From Pseudomonadales bacterium (GTDB taxonomy: Bacteria > Pseudomonadota > Gammaproteobacteria > Pseudomonadales > Azotimanducaceae), in NCBI GenBank assembly GCA_029251375.1, contig JAQXDL010000008.1:1-64000 (forward strand): a DNA stretch of 64,000 nt. The letters are read 5' to 3'. This document shows, piece after piece, positions 55,282-64,000 of the stretch (the first letter of the stretch is position 1; every line of letters starts with the position of its first letter). A model generated the notes under the pieces. It had not been told where the DNA came from. It ran no database searches and saw only the letters and a program-made list of their open reading frames with translations. The translations under genes and the position numbers were made by a program.

Positions 55282-56508
55282 ATGAAAATATCCCTCGAAA
55301 AATCGAAGATCAAAATCCTGCTATTAGAGGGTGTCCATGAATCCGCTATTCAGGCTTTCGAACAAGATGGCTACTCCAATATCGAGTTACACTCTGGGTC
55401 ATTGAGCCAAGAGGAACTGATTAAGAAGATTTCTGATGTCCATATCCTTGGCATTCGGTCCCGCACTCAGGTCAACGCAGAAGTAATGGCCGCTGCCCGC
55501 AAACTCATCGCAATCGGTTGCTTCTGCATCGGCACCAATCAGGTCAGCCTTATTGAAGCGCTTAAAAAAGGGACCGCTGTATTCAACGCGCCCTTCTCCA
55601 ATACCCGCAGTGTGGCTGAACTCGTTATTGCGGAAGCCATCTTATTACTGCGGGGCATTCCTGAAAAAAATATTAAAGCGCACCGAGGCGAATGGCAAAA
55701 AACCGCCAAAGACAGTTATGAAATTCGCGGGAAAACCCTCGGTATTATTGGCTATGGCAACATTGGTTCGCAGGTAAGTGTGCTGGCAGAGTCGATTGGC
55801 ATGAAAGTTCGCTTTTATGACTCCGTCAGTAAACTGCCACTGGGCAATGCTGAGCAAGCGAACAGTCTGCAAGAAATGCTGGCGCTGAGCGATGTTGTCA
55901 CACTGCATGTGCCTGAAAATGACGCCACCGTCAAAATGATCGGGGCCGCTGAACTCAATAGCATGAAGCCCGGTAGCGTGATCATCAACGCCTCCCGTGG
56001 CACAGTCATTGACATCGATGCGCTCGCGGACGCACTTCGAACGAAGAAGATTGGCGGCGCGGCAATTGATGTTTTCCCGACGGAACCAAAATCCGCAGCT
56101 GAAGAATTCATTTCACCTTTGCGTGAATTCGAAAATTGCATACTGACACCGCATGTTGGCGGCAGCACGATGGAAGCTCAAGAGAAAATTGGCTCCGAAG
56201 TCGCGCTCAAGCTTATTAAGTTCTCAGACAACGGCTCCACTTTATCGAGCGTTAACTTTCCTGAAGTCACGCTGCCGACGCACGCCGGCAGCCATCGCCT
56301 GTTACATATTCACGAAAATGTGCCGGGGGTATTGTCCCAGATAAATAATTTCTTTTCGGATAAGGGCATCAATATTCAAGCTCAGCATCTTCAGACCAAC
56401 CAAGATGTTGGCTATGTTGTGACCGATATTGATGAGGAATACAGTCAGATTGCGCTGAAACACCTGGAACTAATACCGGGAACCATTAAGTCTCGGGTCT
56501 TATTCTGA
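55282..56508 (+). CDS. serA: D-3-phosphoglycerate dehydrogenase
   Basis: 408 aa, close to the 410-aa E. coli enzyme with which it agrees along its length. N-terminus KISLEKSKIKILLLEGVHE, AIGCFCIGTNQVSL, FNAPFSNTRSVAELVI, NAD-binding GIIGYGNIGSQ, INASRGTVIDIDAL, HVGGSTMEAQE and the C-terminal ACT domain (about 335-408, HIHENVPGVLSQINNFF). It catalyses the first step of serine synthesis and is usually inhibited by serine through the ACT domain. The ATG has no clear Shine-Dalgarno sequence; the hairpin at 55211-55243 lies just upstream. Confidence 0.95.
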   Translation: MKISLEKSKIKILLLEGVHESAIQAFEQDGYSNIELHSGSLSQEELIKKISDVHILGIRSRTQVNAEVMAAARKLIAIGCFCIGTNQVSLIEALKKGTAVFNAPFSNTRSVAELVIAEAILLLRGIPEKNIKAHRGEWQKTAKDSYEIRGKTLGIIGYGNIGSQVSVLAESIGMKVRFYDSVSKLPLGNAEQANSLQEMLALSDVVTLHVPENDATVKMIGAAELNSMKPGSVIINASRGTVIDIDALADALRTKKIGGAAIDVFPTEPKSAAEEFISPLREFENCILTPHVGGSTMEAQEKIGSEVALKLIKFSDNGSTLSSVNFPEVTLPTHAGSHRLLHIHENVPGVLSQINNFFSDKGINIQAQHLQTNQDVGYVVTDIDEEYSQIALKHLELIPGTIKSRVLF

Positions 56509-56928
56509 TTAGACAGCGACATTGCCGAGACCTGACAGCAAGTCGTTGCCCCCTCTTAGTTTGCCACCGAACCAATTGGCCGGTTCAGAAAACAACAGCT
56601 ATTTCTGCGTCATACGCCTGAGCTCAACTATCAACTCGTCTGGATCACAGCGCGAACGGATATCAACATCGGCGAATTGATAACAAATCTTTCGGTCACG
56701 ACCAATCAGATATGAAAAGTCATCTACCTGCACACGAAAAATAAATTTGTTAAATTAATTAAATATCAATACTTTATAATCAATAATTAGAAACAAGATT
56801 AAGTCTAACGGTGTTCATATTTGACACTTTTGGATATCTACGCAGAATCATCCTAATGATTTTTCACCACAGACCTCTTCAGCAGCAATAACTACCTAAC
56901 CTTTTTTCTATCGTCCGTCGATCACAAC
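56509..56928. other. 420-bp gap downstream of serA with a gene remnant
   Basis: Apart from the peroxiredoxin-like remnant on the minus strand (listed separately) it holds no gene. The part from about 56740 to 56830 is very AT-rich. A short inverted repeat, GAACC/GGTTC around 56572-56588, may help end the serA message. Confidence 0.6.
56599..56754 (-). pseudogene. Peroxiredoxin/AhpC-TSA-like C-terminal remnant
   Basis: An open frame of about 51 codons, from just after a TAA (56755-56757) to a TAG (56601-56599), translates to a fragment containing DDFSYLIGRDRKICYQFADV and then RSRCDPDELIVELRRM. This resembles the C-terminal strand-helix end of AhpC/TSA-family redoxins (pattern S-x-L-I-x-R-D-x-x-I). 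The rest of the protein, including the peroxidatic Cys, is missing, and the sequence upstream on that strand is AT-rich non-coding. I read it as the eroded end of a lost gene; a free small protein is less likely. Confidence 0.55.
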
Positions 56929-57429
56929 TTAGCCTAAAGGCTTCATCAGCAACGTCACTTGCTTTGTGCCATTTTCAGTCGATTGAGTGCCTACAGAGCT
57001 AAAGCCCATTTTTTCATGAAGCGCTAAAGATTCAACGTTCTCAGGCTGAAGATTAACTTCACAACACAATGACAGGCAGCCAGCATCGCGCGCTATCGCT
57101 GTGAGATTTTTATATATAAAACTCGCCACACCCTGCCCCCGATAGGCTGCCGACACCATGATGCGATCGATATAGAGAAATTGCGTATATCGTTCAACGA
57201 ACCAGCGATAATTAACACTGTCGTAGTTTATCGTTGGATTCATTACAACAACCGTACCTGCCAACACACCGTCAGCATCGACAACCTTGTAGAAGTGATG
57301 CAGCACATCGGGGTACCAGCGAAAATCATCAAGCGGTATCGAGTTCACATGCGGCAAGCAGCTCTCATTCAATTGATGAATCAAAAGCAGATCGGATTTT
57401 TCGACGGTTACGAGGCTAAATTGCGGCAT
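56929..57429 (-). CDS. GNAT-family N-acetyltransferase
   Basis: 166 aa. The acetyl-CoA site is DRIMVSAAYRGQGVASFIYK (R-G-Q-G-V-A), followed by LCCEVNLQPENVESLALHEK and GFSSVG, the motif A and B order of GNATs. N-terminal LIHQLNESCLPHVNSI is typical of small-molecule acetyltransferases. Substrate unknown. It is monocistronic, with over 800 bp of non-coding DNA upstream. Confidence 0.87.
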   Translation of the reverse strand: MPQFSLVTVEKSDLLLIHQLNESCLPHVNSIPLDDFRWYPDVLHHFYKVVDADGVLAGTVVVMNPTINYDSVNYRWFVERYTQFLYIDRIMVSAAYRGQGVASFIYKNLTAIARDAGCLSLCCEVNLQPENVESLALHEKMGFSSVGTQSTENGTKQVTLLMKPLG

Positions 57430-58283
57430 TTATTGAATTGTTCCTTATTTTTGCGACTATTGAATATCTCATAGGCTTGGGCGCTCCGTCAGAGCCACTC
57501 AACTAGGTAACTTCTGTATATGATAACGCTTACGACGTTGTATAGGGTGCGCCAGCTCAACGGATCCCCTTAGGTGAAAAAACAGATCAGCAACTAATCA
57601 TTGAAACGTCTAAAAATAAATGGGCCTAACATCAAATCTCAGTGTCTGTTCTTGTAGTGACTAATGATTAATGACTAAGGACTAGTGACAGATAAACATC
57701 TCCAAATTAATCACTCGGTCTATGCGTAGAAACTCATTTTACGCATTCAAGCAGGAAAGATAGCCGCGCTCAGCGACCTAATTGAGCATTGGCAGGATAA
57801 GTTTGTGAAAGTGGTATCGGTTATGGGTCGAGATAAACATCTTGCTCTCGATGCGTTTCTGCAAGCTTGGTTAGGGATCGTCAAGTCTCTGCCACAGCCA
57901 GTATCGCAACCTATTTATTTGGCCAACATCAAGTGAGCGCTGTCGATTTTGACCGTCATTTTTTTGCGCCTACCAATTTTTTCAGCAAGAATCTATTATG
58001 GGAAGATTGCGTGCGCCACCATTTTTATATGCTACGCCTTGGCGATATGCTCGATTTGCATACTGTTGCCGACCTCGATGAATAAAAATGCGATTAATCG
58101 CCACTTAAAACGACTTGAGCTACAGACTGCTTTATTGATAAAACAGATTGCGTGAATGACGAAGCAACCTTAAAAAGGCATTGACCGACAGCGAAACTGC
58201 TAAGTTTAGTTGAGTCGGCAGGCTAAATTAGCTTGGAAAGTTTCCCAAGAATATTAAATATAAAAGTTACAACGGGGTTTGAT
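57430..58283. other. 854-bp non-coding stretch before the second envelope operon
   Basis: No intact gene. The first half holds short imperfect repeats of TGACTAA around 57657-57690. The second half holds open stretches in two frames that look like a decayed gene (listed separately). The promoter of the LolA-like/FtsX operon must lie near its right end. Confidence 0.6.
57730..58155 (+). pseudogene. Decayed, frameshifted coding remnant, unidentified
   Basis: Three overlapping open stretches read in succession. 57730-57936 (about 68 codons) contains AALSDLIEHWQDKF and LALDAFLQAWLGIVKSL. About 57867-58085 in another frame contains AVDFDRHFFAPTNFFSKNLL and RHHFYMLRLGDMLDLHTV. To 58155 a third stretch ends KRLELQTALLIKQIA. 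The protein-like composition with switching frames suggests one gene broken by at least two frameshifts. I do not recognise the family, and no start or ribosome-binding site is evident. Confidence 0.35.
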
Positions 58284-59012
58284 ATGAAGTTTGTCAGTTT
58301 TCTATTGTTATTTCTGCCTTTGATGGCGGTCGCTGACCGTGACGCAAAGTCACTGATCGACGAGATGGAGGCGCTGTACCGAGGCGAATCTAGCAAAGCA
58401 ACTATGACCATGAAAGTGGAAACACCGCAGTACAGTCGAACCATGCAGATGGAATCGAGCAGCGTTGGTCAGCAGGATGCATTCATCCGCATACTCTCCC
58501 CCAAAAAAGATCGTGGCATCTCAACCTTAAAGCTTGATCAAGAAATGTGGAATTTTTTCCCTAAAATTAACAAAGTTATTAAGGTACCACCGTCAATGAT
58601 GATGGGCTCATGGATGGGTAGTGACTTCACCAATGATGACCTTGTCAAACAGACCACGCTAACCGAAGAATACGACCTGAAATTGATCGAGACAGCGACC
58701 CAATATAGCATCACCCTGCTGCCTCGAGAGCAGACCGTTACCGTTTGGGGGCGAATCGACTATATCGTCAATAAAGAACATTTGGTGCCCGTCAGCCAGA
58801 GCTTCTATGATGATGACGGCATCATGATTCGCAAGATGGTGTTCTCAGAGGTCAAGGACTTTGGCGGCAGGCTCATGCCATCTGTGATGGAAATGATACC
58901 GTTAAACAAAGAAGGACACAGAACCATCATTGTTTATGACAATCTCGAATTTGACCCACCCGATGTTGATAAATCTATCTTTACCTTGAGACACTTAAAG
59001 AGTCGCTTTTAA
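58284..59012 (+). CDS. Outer-membrane lipoprotein-sorting (LolA-like) periplasmic protein
   Basis: 242 aa from ATG 58284; an in-frame TTG at 58233 would place 17 residues before the signal peptide and is rejected. Signal peptide about 1-17 (LLLFLPLMAVA). The mature protein has the LolA-like domain of the lipoprotein-sorting family: DAFIRILSPKKDRGISTLKL, MWNFFPKINKVIKVPP, then MGSDFTNDDLVK. This KV...GSDF...L block is shared with the LolA-like protein of the pqi operon, so the two are distant paralogues. It should act as a periplasmic carrier for the ABC system that follows; its stop overlaps the next start (TAATG). Confidence 0.88.
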   Translation: MKFVSFLLLFLPLMAVADRDAKSLIDEMEALYRGESSKATMTMKVETPQYSRTMQMESSSVGQQDAFIRILSPKKDRGISTLKLDQEMWNFFPKINKVIKVPPSMMMGSWMGSDFTNDDLVKQTTLTEEYDLKLIETATQYSITLLPREQTVTVWGRIDYIVNKEHLVPVSQSFYDDDGIMIRKMVFSEVKDFGGRLMPSVMEMIPLNKEGHRTIIVYDNLEFDPPDVDKSIFTLRHLKSRF

Positions 59013-60232
59013 TGTTGCTAATCAAATTGGCCTTCAGGAACATATTTCGGCAAAGGCGTCGCTCGCTATTAACCGCCTTGAGCTTAACGGGTGGATATGT
59101 CCTAAGTGTTTTTTCTATTTCAATGCAGGATGGCAGTTACGCCAATGCCATTGCGTTTTTTACAGAGGATCATTCCGGCCACATTCAAATTCACAAGGAT
59201 GACTACCTAGACCGCGCTAAAATACATAAGACCATCGACAATCCGAACGACGTCGCCGCTATTCTCGACAAGCACCCTTCCATTGCCACCTATACAACCC
59301 GAGTATTTGCCCCCGCGCTGTCTTATTCTGATAATGGCAATACACCGGTGCAGGTGATTGGCGTCGATGTATTGCGTGAAAAACAAACGAGCCGTCTTTA
59401 TCAGAAGATCACTGGCGGTAATTATTTTGCTGACAGACCCAACGACGATGGCTACTTCTCGGCAATGATTGGTGCTGGCGTGGCAAATTCTCTCGATGTT
59501 GGACTCGGCGACGAACTCATTTTAATCTCTCAGGGAGCTGACGGCTCGATCGCGAACGATATATTCATCATTTCTGCGGTCATAGGCGAAAACAACTCAC
59601 CGGATAAAAATACCGTCTTCTTACCGCTATCAGGTGCTCAGTCATTCCTGACGATGTACGGCAAAGTACATCAATTTTCCATCTTACTAACCGATATTGC
59701 AGATGCAAGAGACGTTGCAAGCGAGCTACAAACATCAATTCCCGGCCTGAGCGTTGCACCTTGGCAGATTGTCGAAAATAGTTTCTATAAGACAATGCAA
59801 GCAGATCGCGAAGGTAATCTAGTCATGCTGATCATCATCGGCATCATTGTCTTCATCGGCGTTCTCAATACTGTACTAATGAGCGTGCTGGAAAGAAGCA
59901 GAGAGTTTGGCGTGTTAAAGGCCATGGGGAGTCGTCCAAGCAAAATCGTCAGCATGATTACTCTGGAGGTAACCATGCTATCGGCAATGAGTATCGTATT
60001 GGGTCTGGCACTAGCAATACCTATAACGTACTGGTTCAGCACTGCCGGGATTGAATTGCCTGAGCCCGTCGATGTGGGTGGCATCAAAATGAGCCATATG
60101 ACCGGCTTGTTAACACCCATTGTATTTATCGTGCCGATGATTGGTATTTTCTTTGCAGCCATTGTGGTCAGTATTTTCCCAGGCCTGCGAGCAGCCAACG
60201 TTACACCCACCGCCGCAATGCGAAGCCATTAG
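59012..60232 (+). CDS. FtsX/LolC-E-type ABC transporter permease
   Basis: 406 aa. It has the MacB/LolC layout: one N-terminal helix (about 17-38), a periplasmic domain (about 40-270) and three C-terminal helices (about 272-295, 320-345, 365-390). FtsX hallmark FGVLKAMGSRPSKIVSM sits between helices 2 and 3. Paired with the next gene as a heterodimeric permease like LolC/LolE. Translationally coupled to the LolA-like gene by a 1-nt overlap. Confidence 0.92.
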   Translation: MLLIKLAFRNIFRQRRRSLLTALSLTGGYVLSVFSISMQDGSYANAIAFFTEDHSGHIQIHKDDYLDRAKIHKTIDNPNDVAAILDKHPSIATYTTRVFAPALSYSDNGNTPVQVIGVDVLREKQTSRLYQKITGGNYFADRPNDDGYFSAMIGAGVANSLDVGLGDELILISQGADGSIANDIFIISAVIGENNSPDKNTVFLPLSGAQSFLTMYGKVHQFSILLTDIADARDVASELQTSIPGLSVAPWQIVENSFYKTMQADREGNLVMLIIIGIIVFIGVLNTVLMSVLERSREFGVLKAMGSRPSKIVSMITLEVTMLSAMSIVLGLALAIPITYWFSTAGIELPEPVDVGGIKMSHMTGLLTPIVFIVPMIGIFFAAIVVSIFPGLRAANVTPTAAMRSH

Positions 60233-60241
60233 GAGGACGTT

Positions 60242-61465
60242 ATGCAACTCGTTCAACTCGCCTTCAGAAATCTGTTTCGCAATACAAGAAGAACCATTCT
60301 CACTGTCTTGCTAATTTCCTTCAGCCTCACTGCACTGATCATTACTGATGCAATGATGCGAGGCATGACCGACCTTATCGTAAAAAGTATCACAGAGACG
60401 CTACTGGGCGAGGCGCAAATACATAAACTGGGGTTTCGAGATAATTTTGATATTGACCTATTTATCGACGATGCCGCTGATCTTGAAGACTCTCTGTCGA
60501 ATGACCCAACCGTGTTAGCCCATGCAAGCAGGACTATCAGCGGCGCCATAATCTCTTCCAGTTACAACGTCACGGGCGGTATGGTGTATGGCATCGACGC
60601 TGATGCTGAAGCCGATTTAAGCAGAATCAAAATTGCGGTTGAATCGGGCACCTATTTATCAGGCAAACCGAATGAGATCCTTATCGGTAAAACCATGGGG
60701 GAATTACTCGAAATAAAACTCGGTGATCGCATCGTCGTTACATTGACCGAAGCAAACACCGGCGAGATGACTCAAGCATTGTTTCGCGTTTCAGGTTTAT
60801 TACATTTTGGTATTACCGAGATTGATAAAAATATGGTCTTCATCAACATCGATGAAGCACGCAAGCTAATTCGACTAGGCGAACACGGCGCTCATGAAAT
60901 TGCCATTCGCTTTCGTAACCCTGAAGACGCGAAGAACCCTGACTTAGCCGTTTTCAAAGATCACAACACTGAAAGCCTAGAGTCATTGAGTTGGCTACAA
61001 CTCAATAAGGAAGTCTCGAGCATTATAGAAATGTCGAGTTATGGCACGCTCATTATCGGTCTGATTTTATTTTTATTGGCATCACTTGGCGTCATCAACT
61101 CGATGTTCATGTCAATTTACGAGCGCATTTACGAATTTGGCGTACTCAAAGCGATTGGTACCCGGCCGCTGGACTTAGGCGTACTTATCATGGTCGAGTC
61201 GTTATTGATCGCACTTATTAGCTGTGCTGTCGGCATCATTCTCGCTCTATTGATTAGTGAATATACATCCACCGTAGGTATTCCGCTGGGAGAGATGGAG
61301 TTTTCGGGCTTAGCAATCAGCGATCGTATCCTGACCCAGTTTCATATCTCACAAATTACCGAACTGCCGATATATGTCATTTTGCTAACCATGGTATCAG
61401 GTCTCTACCCAGCTTGGTTCGCGTCGAAAATTATACCAACAGAAGCACTCCAAAGAAGTCTCTAG
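60242..61465 (+). CDS. FtsX/LolC-E-type ABC transporter permease (second subunit)
   Basis: 407 aa, same topology and related sequence to the upstream permease: RNLFRNTRRTILTVLLISFS N-terminal helix, FGVLKAIGTRPLDLGVL motif, three C-terminal helices. AGGAGG lies 5 nt upstream of the ATG, 9 nt after the first permease. The pair arose by gene duplication. Confidence 0.92.
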   Translation: MQLVQLAFRNLFRNTRRTILTVLLISFSLTALIITDAMMRGMTDLIVKSITETLLGEAQIHKLGFRDNFDIDLFIDDAADLEDSLSNDPTVLAHASRTISGAIISSSYNVTGGMVYGIDADAEADLSRIKIAVESGTYLSGKPNEILIGKTMGELLEIKLGDRIVVTLTEANTGEMTQALFRVSGLLHFGITEIDKNMVFINIDEARKLIRLGEHGAHEIAIRFRNPEDAKNPDLAVFKDHNTESLESLSWLQLNKEVSSIIEMSSYGTLIIGLILFLLASLGVINSMFMSIYERIYEFGVLKAIGTRPLDLGVLIMVESLLIALISCAVGIILALLISEYTSTVGIPLGEMEFSGLAISDRILTQFHISQITELPIYVILLTMVSGLYPAWFASKIIPTEALQRSL

Positions 61466-61495
61466 CGCATCTGAAGAAAGAGCAGAGGAAACACT

Positions 61496-62185
61496 ATGAC
61501 AATCGTTATCAAAACCAAGAATCTATGTCGTTATTTTGGCGACAATGAAGAAACCATGGTTAAAGCCGCCGACCAGGTCAACATAGAGATTGAAAAGGGT
61601 GAGTTTACCGCCATCATCGGCCCGTCAGGATCGGGAAAAACAACCGTCCTTCATTTGATGGGCGGCCTTGATAACCCCACCTCAGGCGAGGTCGAATTAT
61701 CAGGCAAAAACATTGCAAAAATGTCCGGTGGTGAACTGTGTGATTTGCGACGGGATCACATTGGTTTCATTTTCCAGTCTTACAACCTTATTCCTGTGCT
61801 CTCGGCAGAGGAAAACATTGAGTACATCATGCTGTTGCAGGGCGTAAAGGCATCTGAACGAAAAAAACGGGTTAAAGAAATGCTCGAGTTGGTTGGTCTG
61901 TCGGGCTTGGAAGATCGACGTCCGGGTAAGCTCTCTGGCGGACAACAACAGCGTGTTGCCATAGCTCGCGCGATGGCCTCTAGACCGGATATTATTCTGG
62001 CTGACGAGCCTACCGCTAATCTGGACTCGAAGACTGGCATCGCTTTGCTGGATGTCATGAAAGAACTGAATGAAAAACACGATATGACCTTCGTGTTTTC
62101 AACTCACGATGAAAAAATCATGTCCCGTGCGAGCCGACTCATTCATATGCGAGACGGTAAAGTCGAATTGGACGAGCGTAAATAA
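61496..62185 (+). CDS. LolD-like ABC transporter ATP-binding protein
   Basis: 229 aa. Walker A GPSGSGKT (42-49), [20 protein letters not shown] (Q-loop), [16 protein letters not shown] signature, [12 protein letters not shown] Walker B and a STHD H-loop. Powers the two FtsX-type permeases immediately upstream. Ribosome-binding site AGAGGAAA before the ATG. Closer to LolD/MacB than to importer ATPases. Confidence 0.93.
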   Translation: MTIVIKTKNLCRYFGDNEETMVKAADQVNIEIEKGEFTAIIGPSGSGKTTVLHLMGGLDNPTSGEVELSGKNIAKMSGGELCDLRRDHIGFIFQSYNLIPVLSAEENIEYIMLLQGVKASERKKRVKEMLELVGLSGLEDRRPGKLSGGQQQRVAIARAMASRPDIILADEPTANLDSKTGIALLDVMKELNEKHDMTFVFSTHDEKIMSRASRLIHMRDGKVELDERK

Positions 62186-62188
62186 CGA

Positions 62189-63406
62189 GTGTTGCGCGCT
62201 CGAACCCACTTTGATTTGAGATCCACCCTTACCGTGAGCATGGCACTATCGCTAATGTTCTGCACGTCAGATTCTTGCGCAGATGTTAATTTTTCAGGTT
62301 ACGCAAAAAACTACTCCATCTATCAGGAGAAAATCGATAACGAGTTGTTCCAATTTGATGACCTGTTCAGCACCCAGACGAGCTCTCGCTTGTTGCTAGA
62401 CGGCTTCGATGAAAAATTTACGTGGCAACTACATTACGAAATAGGTCTTGAAACTAACTCCCATCGGCAGGCTTTAGATGACCAATTGTTCAACAGCAAT
62501 CGACAAAACTACCGGCTAACAGATATCGAACGCACAATTGGACCCAAGAATGAGAAAAATCGAGTGGTCCAAAACCTTGATCGCATCAATATGCAATTTA
62601 ACGTTGGCAACGGTGATCTGACGATCGGCCGTCAGGCAATCACTTTCGGTGCCGCCAGAGCAATCAACCCAACCGATGTTTTCTTGCCCTTTGATGTGAC
62701 CGCGCTTAATACCGAATACCGCATCGGTATTGATGCTATCCGCTATCAAAAACCGTTAGGACAGTTAAGCGAGATCGACGTCGGTGTTGTCTTCGGAGAG
62801 GATGGCAAGGCTGAAAACTCAGCAGCCTTCTTACAATACCAAACCAATGTTTCCGGCTCCGATTATCAAGTCACAGCAATTCGTTTTGCAGAACAGAATT
62901 TACTTGGCTTTGGTATTCAGTCATCAGTCGGTGACTTCGGTACCTGGCTCGAGTTCGCAGCAGTTCAAGGAGACGTTGACTACAACAGGGCGTCGATTGG
63001 CACAGACTATGCCATTTCCGAGAATCTCTTTTTCATGGTCGAATACCACTACAATGGCGCGGGGTCAGAGGATACAGCTGATTATATTTTTGAGCAGTTC
63101 ACCAAGCCTTATGAGGCTGGCGGTGTATTTCTACTCGGCCAAGATTATCTGATACCGTCGCTAAGCTGGCAAAAATCCGCATTGACCACGGTCAGCCTGC
63201 AGACCCTTGTCAACCTAAATGACCAGTCAGCCTTTACTAGCCTTAGTATCGATCGAAGTATCTCTGAGAATTTTTATATGGGTTTGTCCATATATCTGTT
63301 TACTGGCGATGATATCTCGCAGGACATTTTAGGCTTGCCGACCCTAAACTCTGAGTACGGCGCCAGCCCGAGCCAGATATTTTTGAACTTTAGATACTAT
63401 TTTTAA
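62189..63406 (+). CDS. Outer-membrane beta-barrel protein of the LolA-like/ABC operon
   Basis: 405 aa starting at GTG 62189, 3 nt after the ATPase stop. The signal peptide is cleaved near SDSCAD (about residue 32). The mature part alternates short polar/hydrophobic strands, with WQLHYEIGLET, DLTIGRQAITFGAARAINPTDVF (a porin-like segment seen in DUF1302-type and related OMPs), and ends in an aromatic terminal strand FLNFRYYF, the signal for BAM-dependent insertion. It likely forms the outer-membrane end of the pathway started by the ABC transporter and LolA-like carrier. I cannot assign a named family with certainty. Confidence 0.82.
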   Translation: MLRARTHFDLRSTLTVSMALSLMFCTSDSCADVNFSGYAKNYSIYQEKIDNELFQFDDLFSTQTSSRLLLDGFDEKFTWQLHYEIGLETNSHRQALDDQLFNSNRQNYRLTDIERTIGPKNEKNRVVQNLDRINMQFNVGNGDLTIGRQAITFGAARAINPTDVFLPFDVTALNTEYRIGIDAIRYQKPLGQLSEIDVGVVFGEDGKAENSAAFLQYQTNVSGSDYQVTAIRFAEQNLLGFGIQSSVGDFGTWLEFAAVQGDVDYNRASIGTDYAISENLFFMVEYHYNGAGSEDTADYIFEQFTKPYEAGGVFLLGQDYLIPSLSWQKSALTTVSLQTLVNLNDQSAFTSLSIDRSISENFYMGLSIYLFTGDDISQDILGLPTLNSEYGASPSQIFLNFRYYF

Positions 63407-63468
63407 CAAATATTTTTAGCTTCTGATTTTAACAATCACTTTCTAGCCTCTATGGGTTAGAAAAGTCT

Positions 63469-64000
63469 TTATATGCTACTTTTCGCCAGCACCGACTCCG
63501 GCAAGTGATTTTCTATGACCCGTTTGATTTCAGTGATTTCCGTGTCGATAGGTTCTTTGACGACTATCTCCGTCATGTATTCAACCGTCTCCCTCGCCTC
63601 TTTTATCCAAAGTGCTCTAGCTTGATTAAGCGCGACCAGTCCACGTGCGATCGCTTTTGATCGACCCGACAGGGACTCGGATAATGTTAATGCATCTTTG
63701 AATTGTTGCTCAGCGGTCGCAACATCACCGAATCTTGCATACAGTCGAGCAAACAAACTCTGCAACACAATTCTTTGTTTGTCGTTGTCAATCAACCTGA
63801 CCTGATCATTGTAAATACCTAAAAGTGCAATCGCCCTATCAGCGTCGTCCTCATAGTAGGTATAGGTAATCAACCTTGCTATCAGTCGTGTTTTTTCGAC
63901 TTGATCGGAAATAGACTCAATCAATCGTCGTGCTTGATAGGGCTTAGATTGTGTAATAAGTGTTTCAGCTAAGCGTCCCGCTAGCTGATCTCGCGCTTTA
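63469..64000 (-). CDS. TPR-like helical repeat protein (C-terminal part, runs off the window)
   Basis: The frame is open to the right edge, so the start lies outside; at least 176 codons are inside. Helix pairs such as LAETLITQSKPYQARRLIESI, DRAIALLGIYNDQVRLI and YARFGDVATAEQQFKDALTL fit tetratricopeptide-like repeats. These proteins mediate protein-protein contacts. It converges with the outer-membrane protein gene and is not part of that operon. Confidence 0.7.
   Translation of the reverse strand, partial: KARDQLAGRLAETLITQSKPYQARRLIESISDQVEKTRLIARLITYTYYEDDADRAIALLGIYNDQVRLIDNDKQRIVLQSLFARLYARFGDVATAEQQFKDALTLSESLSGRSKAIARGLVALNQARALWIKEARETVEYMTEIVVKEPIDTEITEIKRVIENHLPESVLAKSSI

Overview
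The window looks like chromosome from a Gram-negative, aerobic gammaproteobacterium, probably a marine, lipid- or steroid-degrading lineage. The clade is an inference; no rRNA or marker tree is available here. The Gram-negative envelope genes support this (ExbD, LpxL acyltransferase, PqiABC, LolA/LolCDE-like modules, an outer-membrane beta-barrel, several lipoproteins). So do the three-gene proton-translocating transhydrogenase pntAA-pntAB-pntB, RNase AM and an enterobacterial-type SerA. Base composition is balanced and gene density is high. I see no rRNA, tRNA, CRISPR array or prophage.

Layout. 1-2.9 kb: start of exbD, a REP-associated (RAYT) transposase homologue, a long non-coding stretch with an 11-bp tandem repeat, then a two-gene MaoC-type hydratase. 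3-7.5 kb: a YyaL/DUF255 thioredoxin-domain protein and a DsbD/ScsB-like thiol reductase. 7.6-11.8 kb: FMO-type monooxygenase, orphan carboxyltransferase subunit and SDR. 12-16 kb: pntAA-AB-B with a clear terminator, then an LpxL-type acyltransferase. 16.2-21.2 kb: a translationally coupled ABC ATPase / FtsX-type permease / AttH-CrtC-like lipoprotein / RNase AM operon. 21.3-28.5 kb: a catabolic cluster of P450, two SDRs, CaiB/BaiF CoA-transferase, Baeyer-Villiger monooxygenase and luciferase-like oxidoreductase, which fits oxidation of a cyclic or terpenoid/steroid-like substrate to a CoA thioester. 28.5-33.2 kb: M20 peptidase, GMC oxidoreductase, D-aminoacylase-like amidohydrolase.

33.2-40.6 kb: one operon, read on the minus strand, of pqiA-pqiB-pqiC, a LolA-like periplasmic protein and an RND transporter carrying a C-terminal cyclic-nucleotide-binding domain. 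It looks like a combined envelope lipid-transport system. 40.7-47.9 kb: PncC-like amidohydrolase, crotonase, YtcJ-like amidohydrolase, DUF3012 lipoprotein, GNAT, M19 dipeptidase and MATE pump. 47.9-50.1 kb: an MFS permease overlapping a gene that reads through an in-frame UGA. I interpret this gene as a selenoprotein of the GrdB (glycine/sarcosine/betaine reductase selenoprotein B) family, with a Sec-x-x-Cys motif and a SECIS-like hairpin just downstream. 50.2-57.4 kb: serine hydrolase, AraC regulator, TerB-like and VOC proteins, an exported methyltransferase, serA, a peroxiredoxin remnant and a GNAT. 57.4-58.3 kb: non-coding, with decayed reading frames. 58.3-63.4 kb: a second envelope operon (LolA-like, two FtsX permeases, LolD-like ATPase, outer-membrane beta-barrel). 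63.5-64 kb: the 3' end of a TPR-like gene.

The most notable items are the UGA-containing GrdB-like gene at 47914-48801, the PqiABC/LolA-like/RND-cNMP operon, and the second LolA-like ABC plus outer-membrane protein operon.
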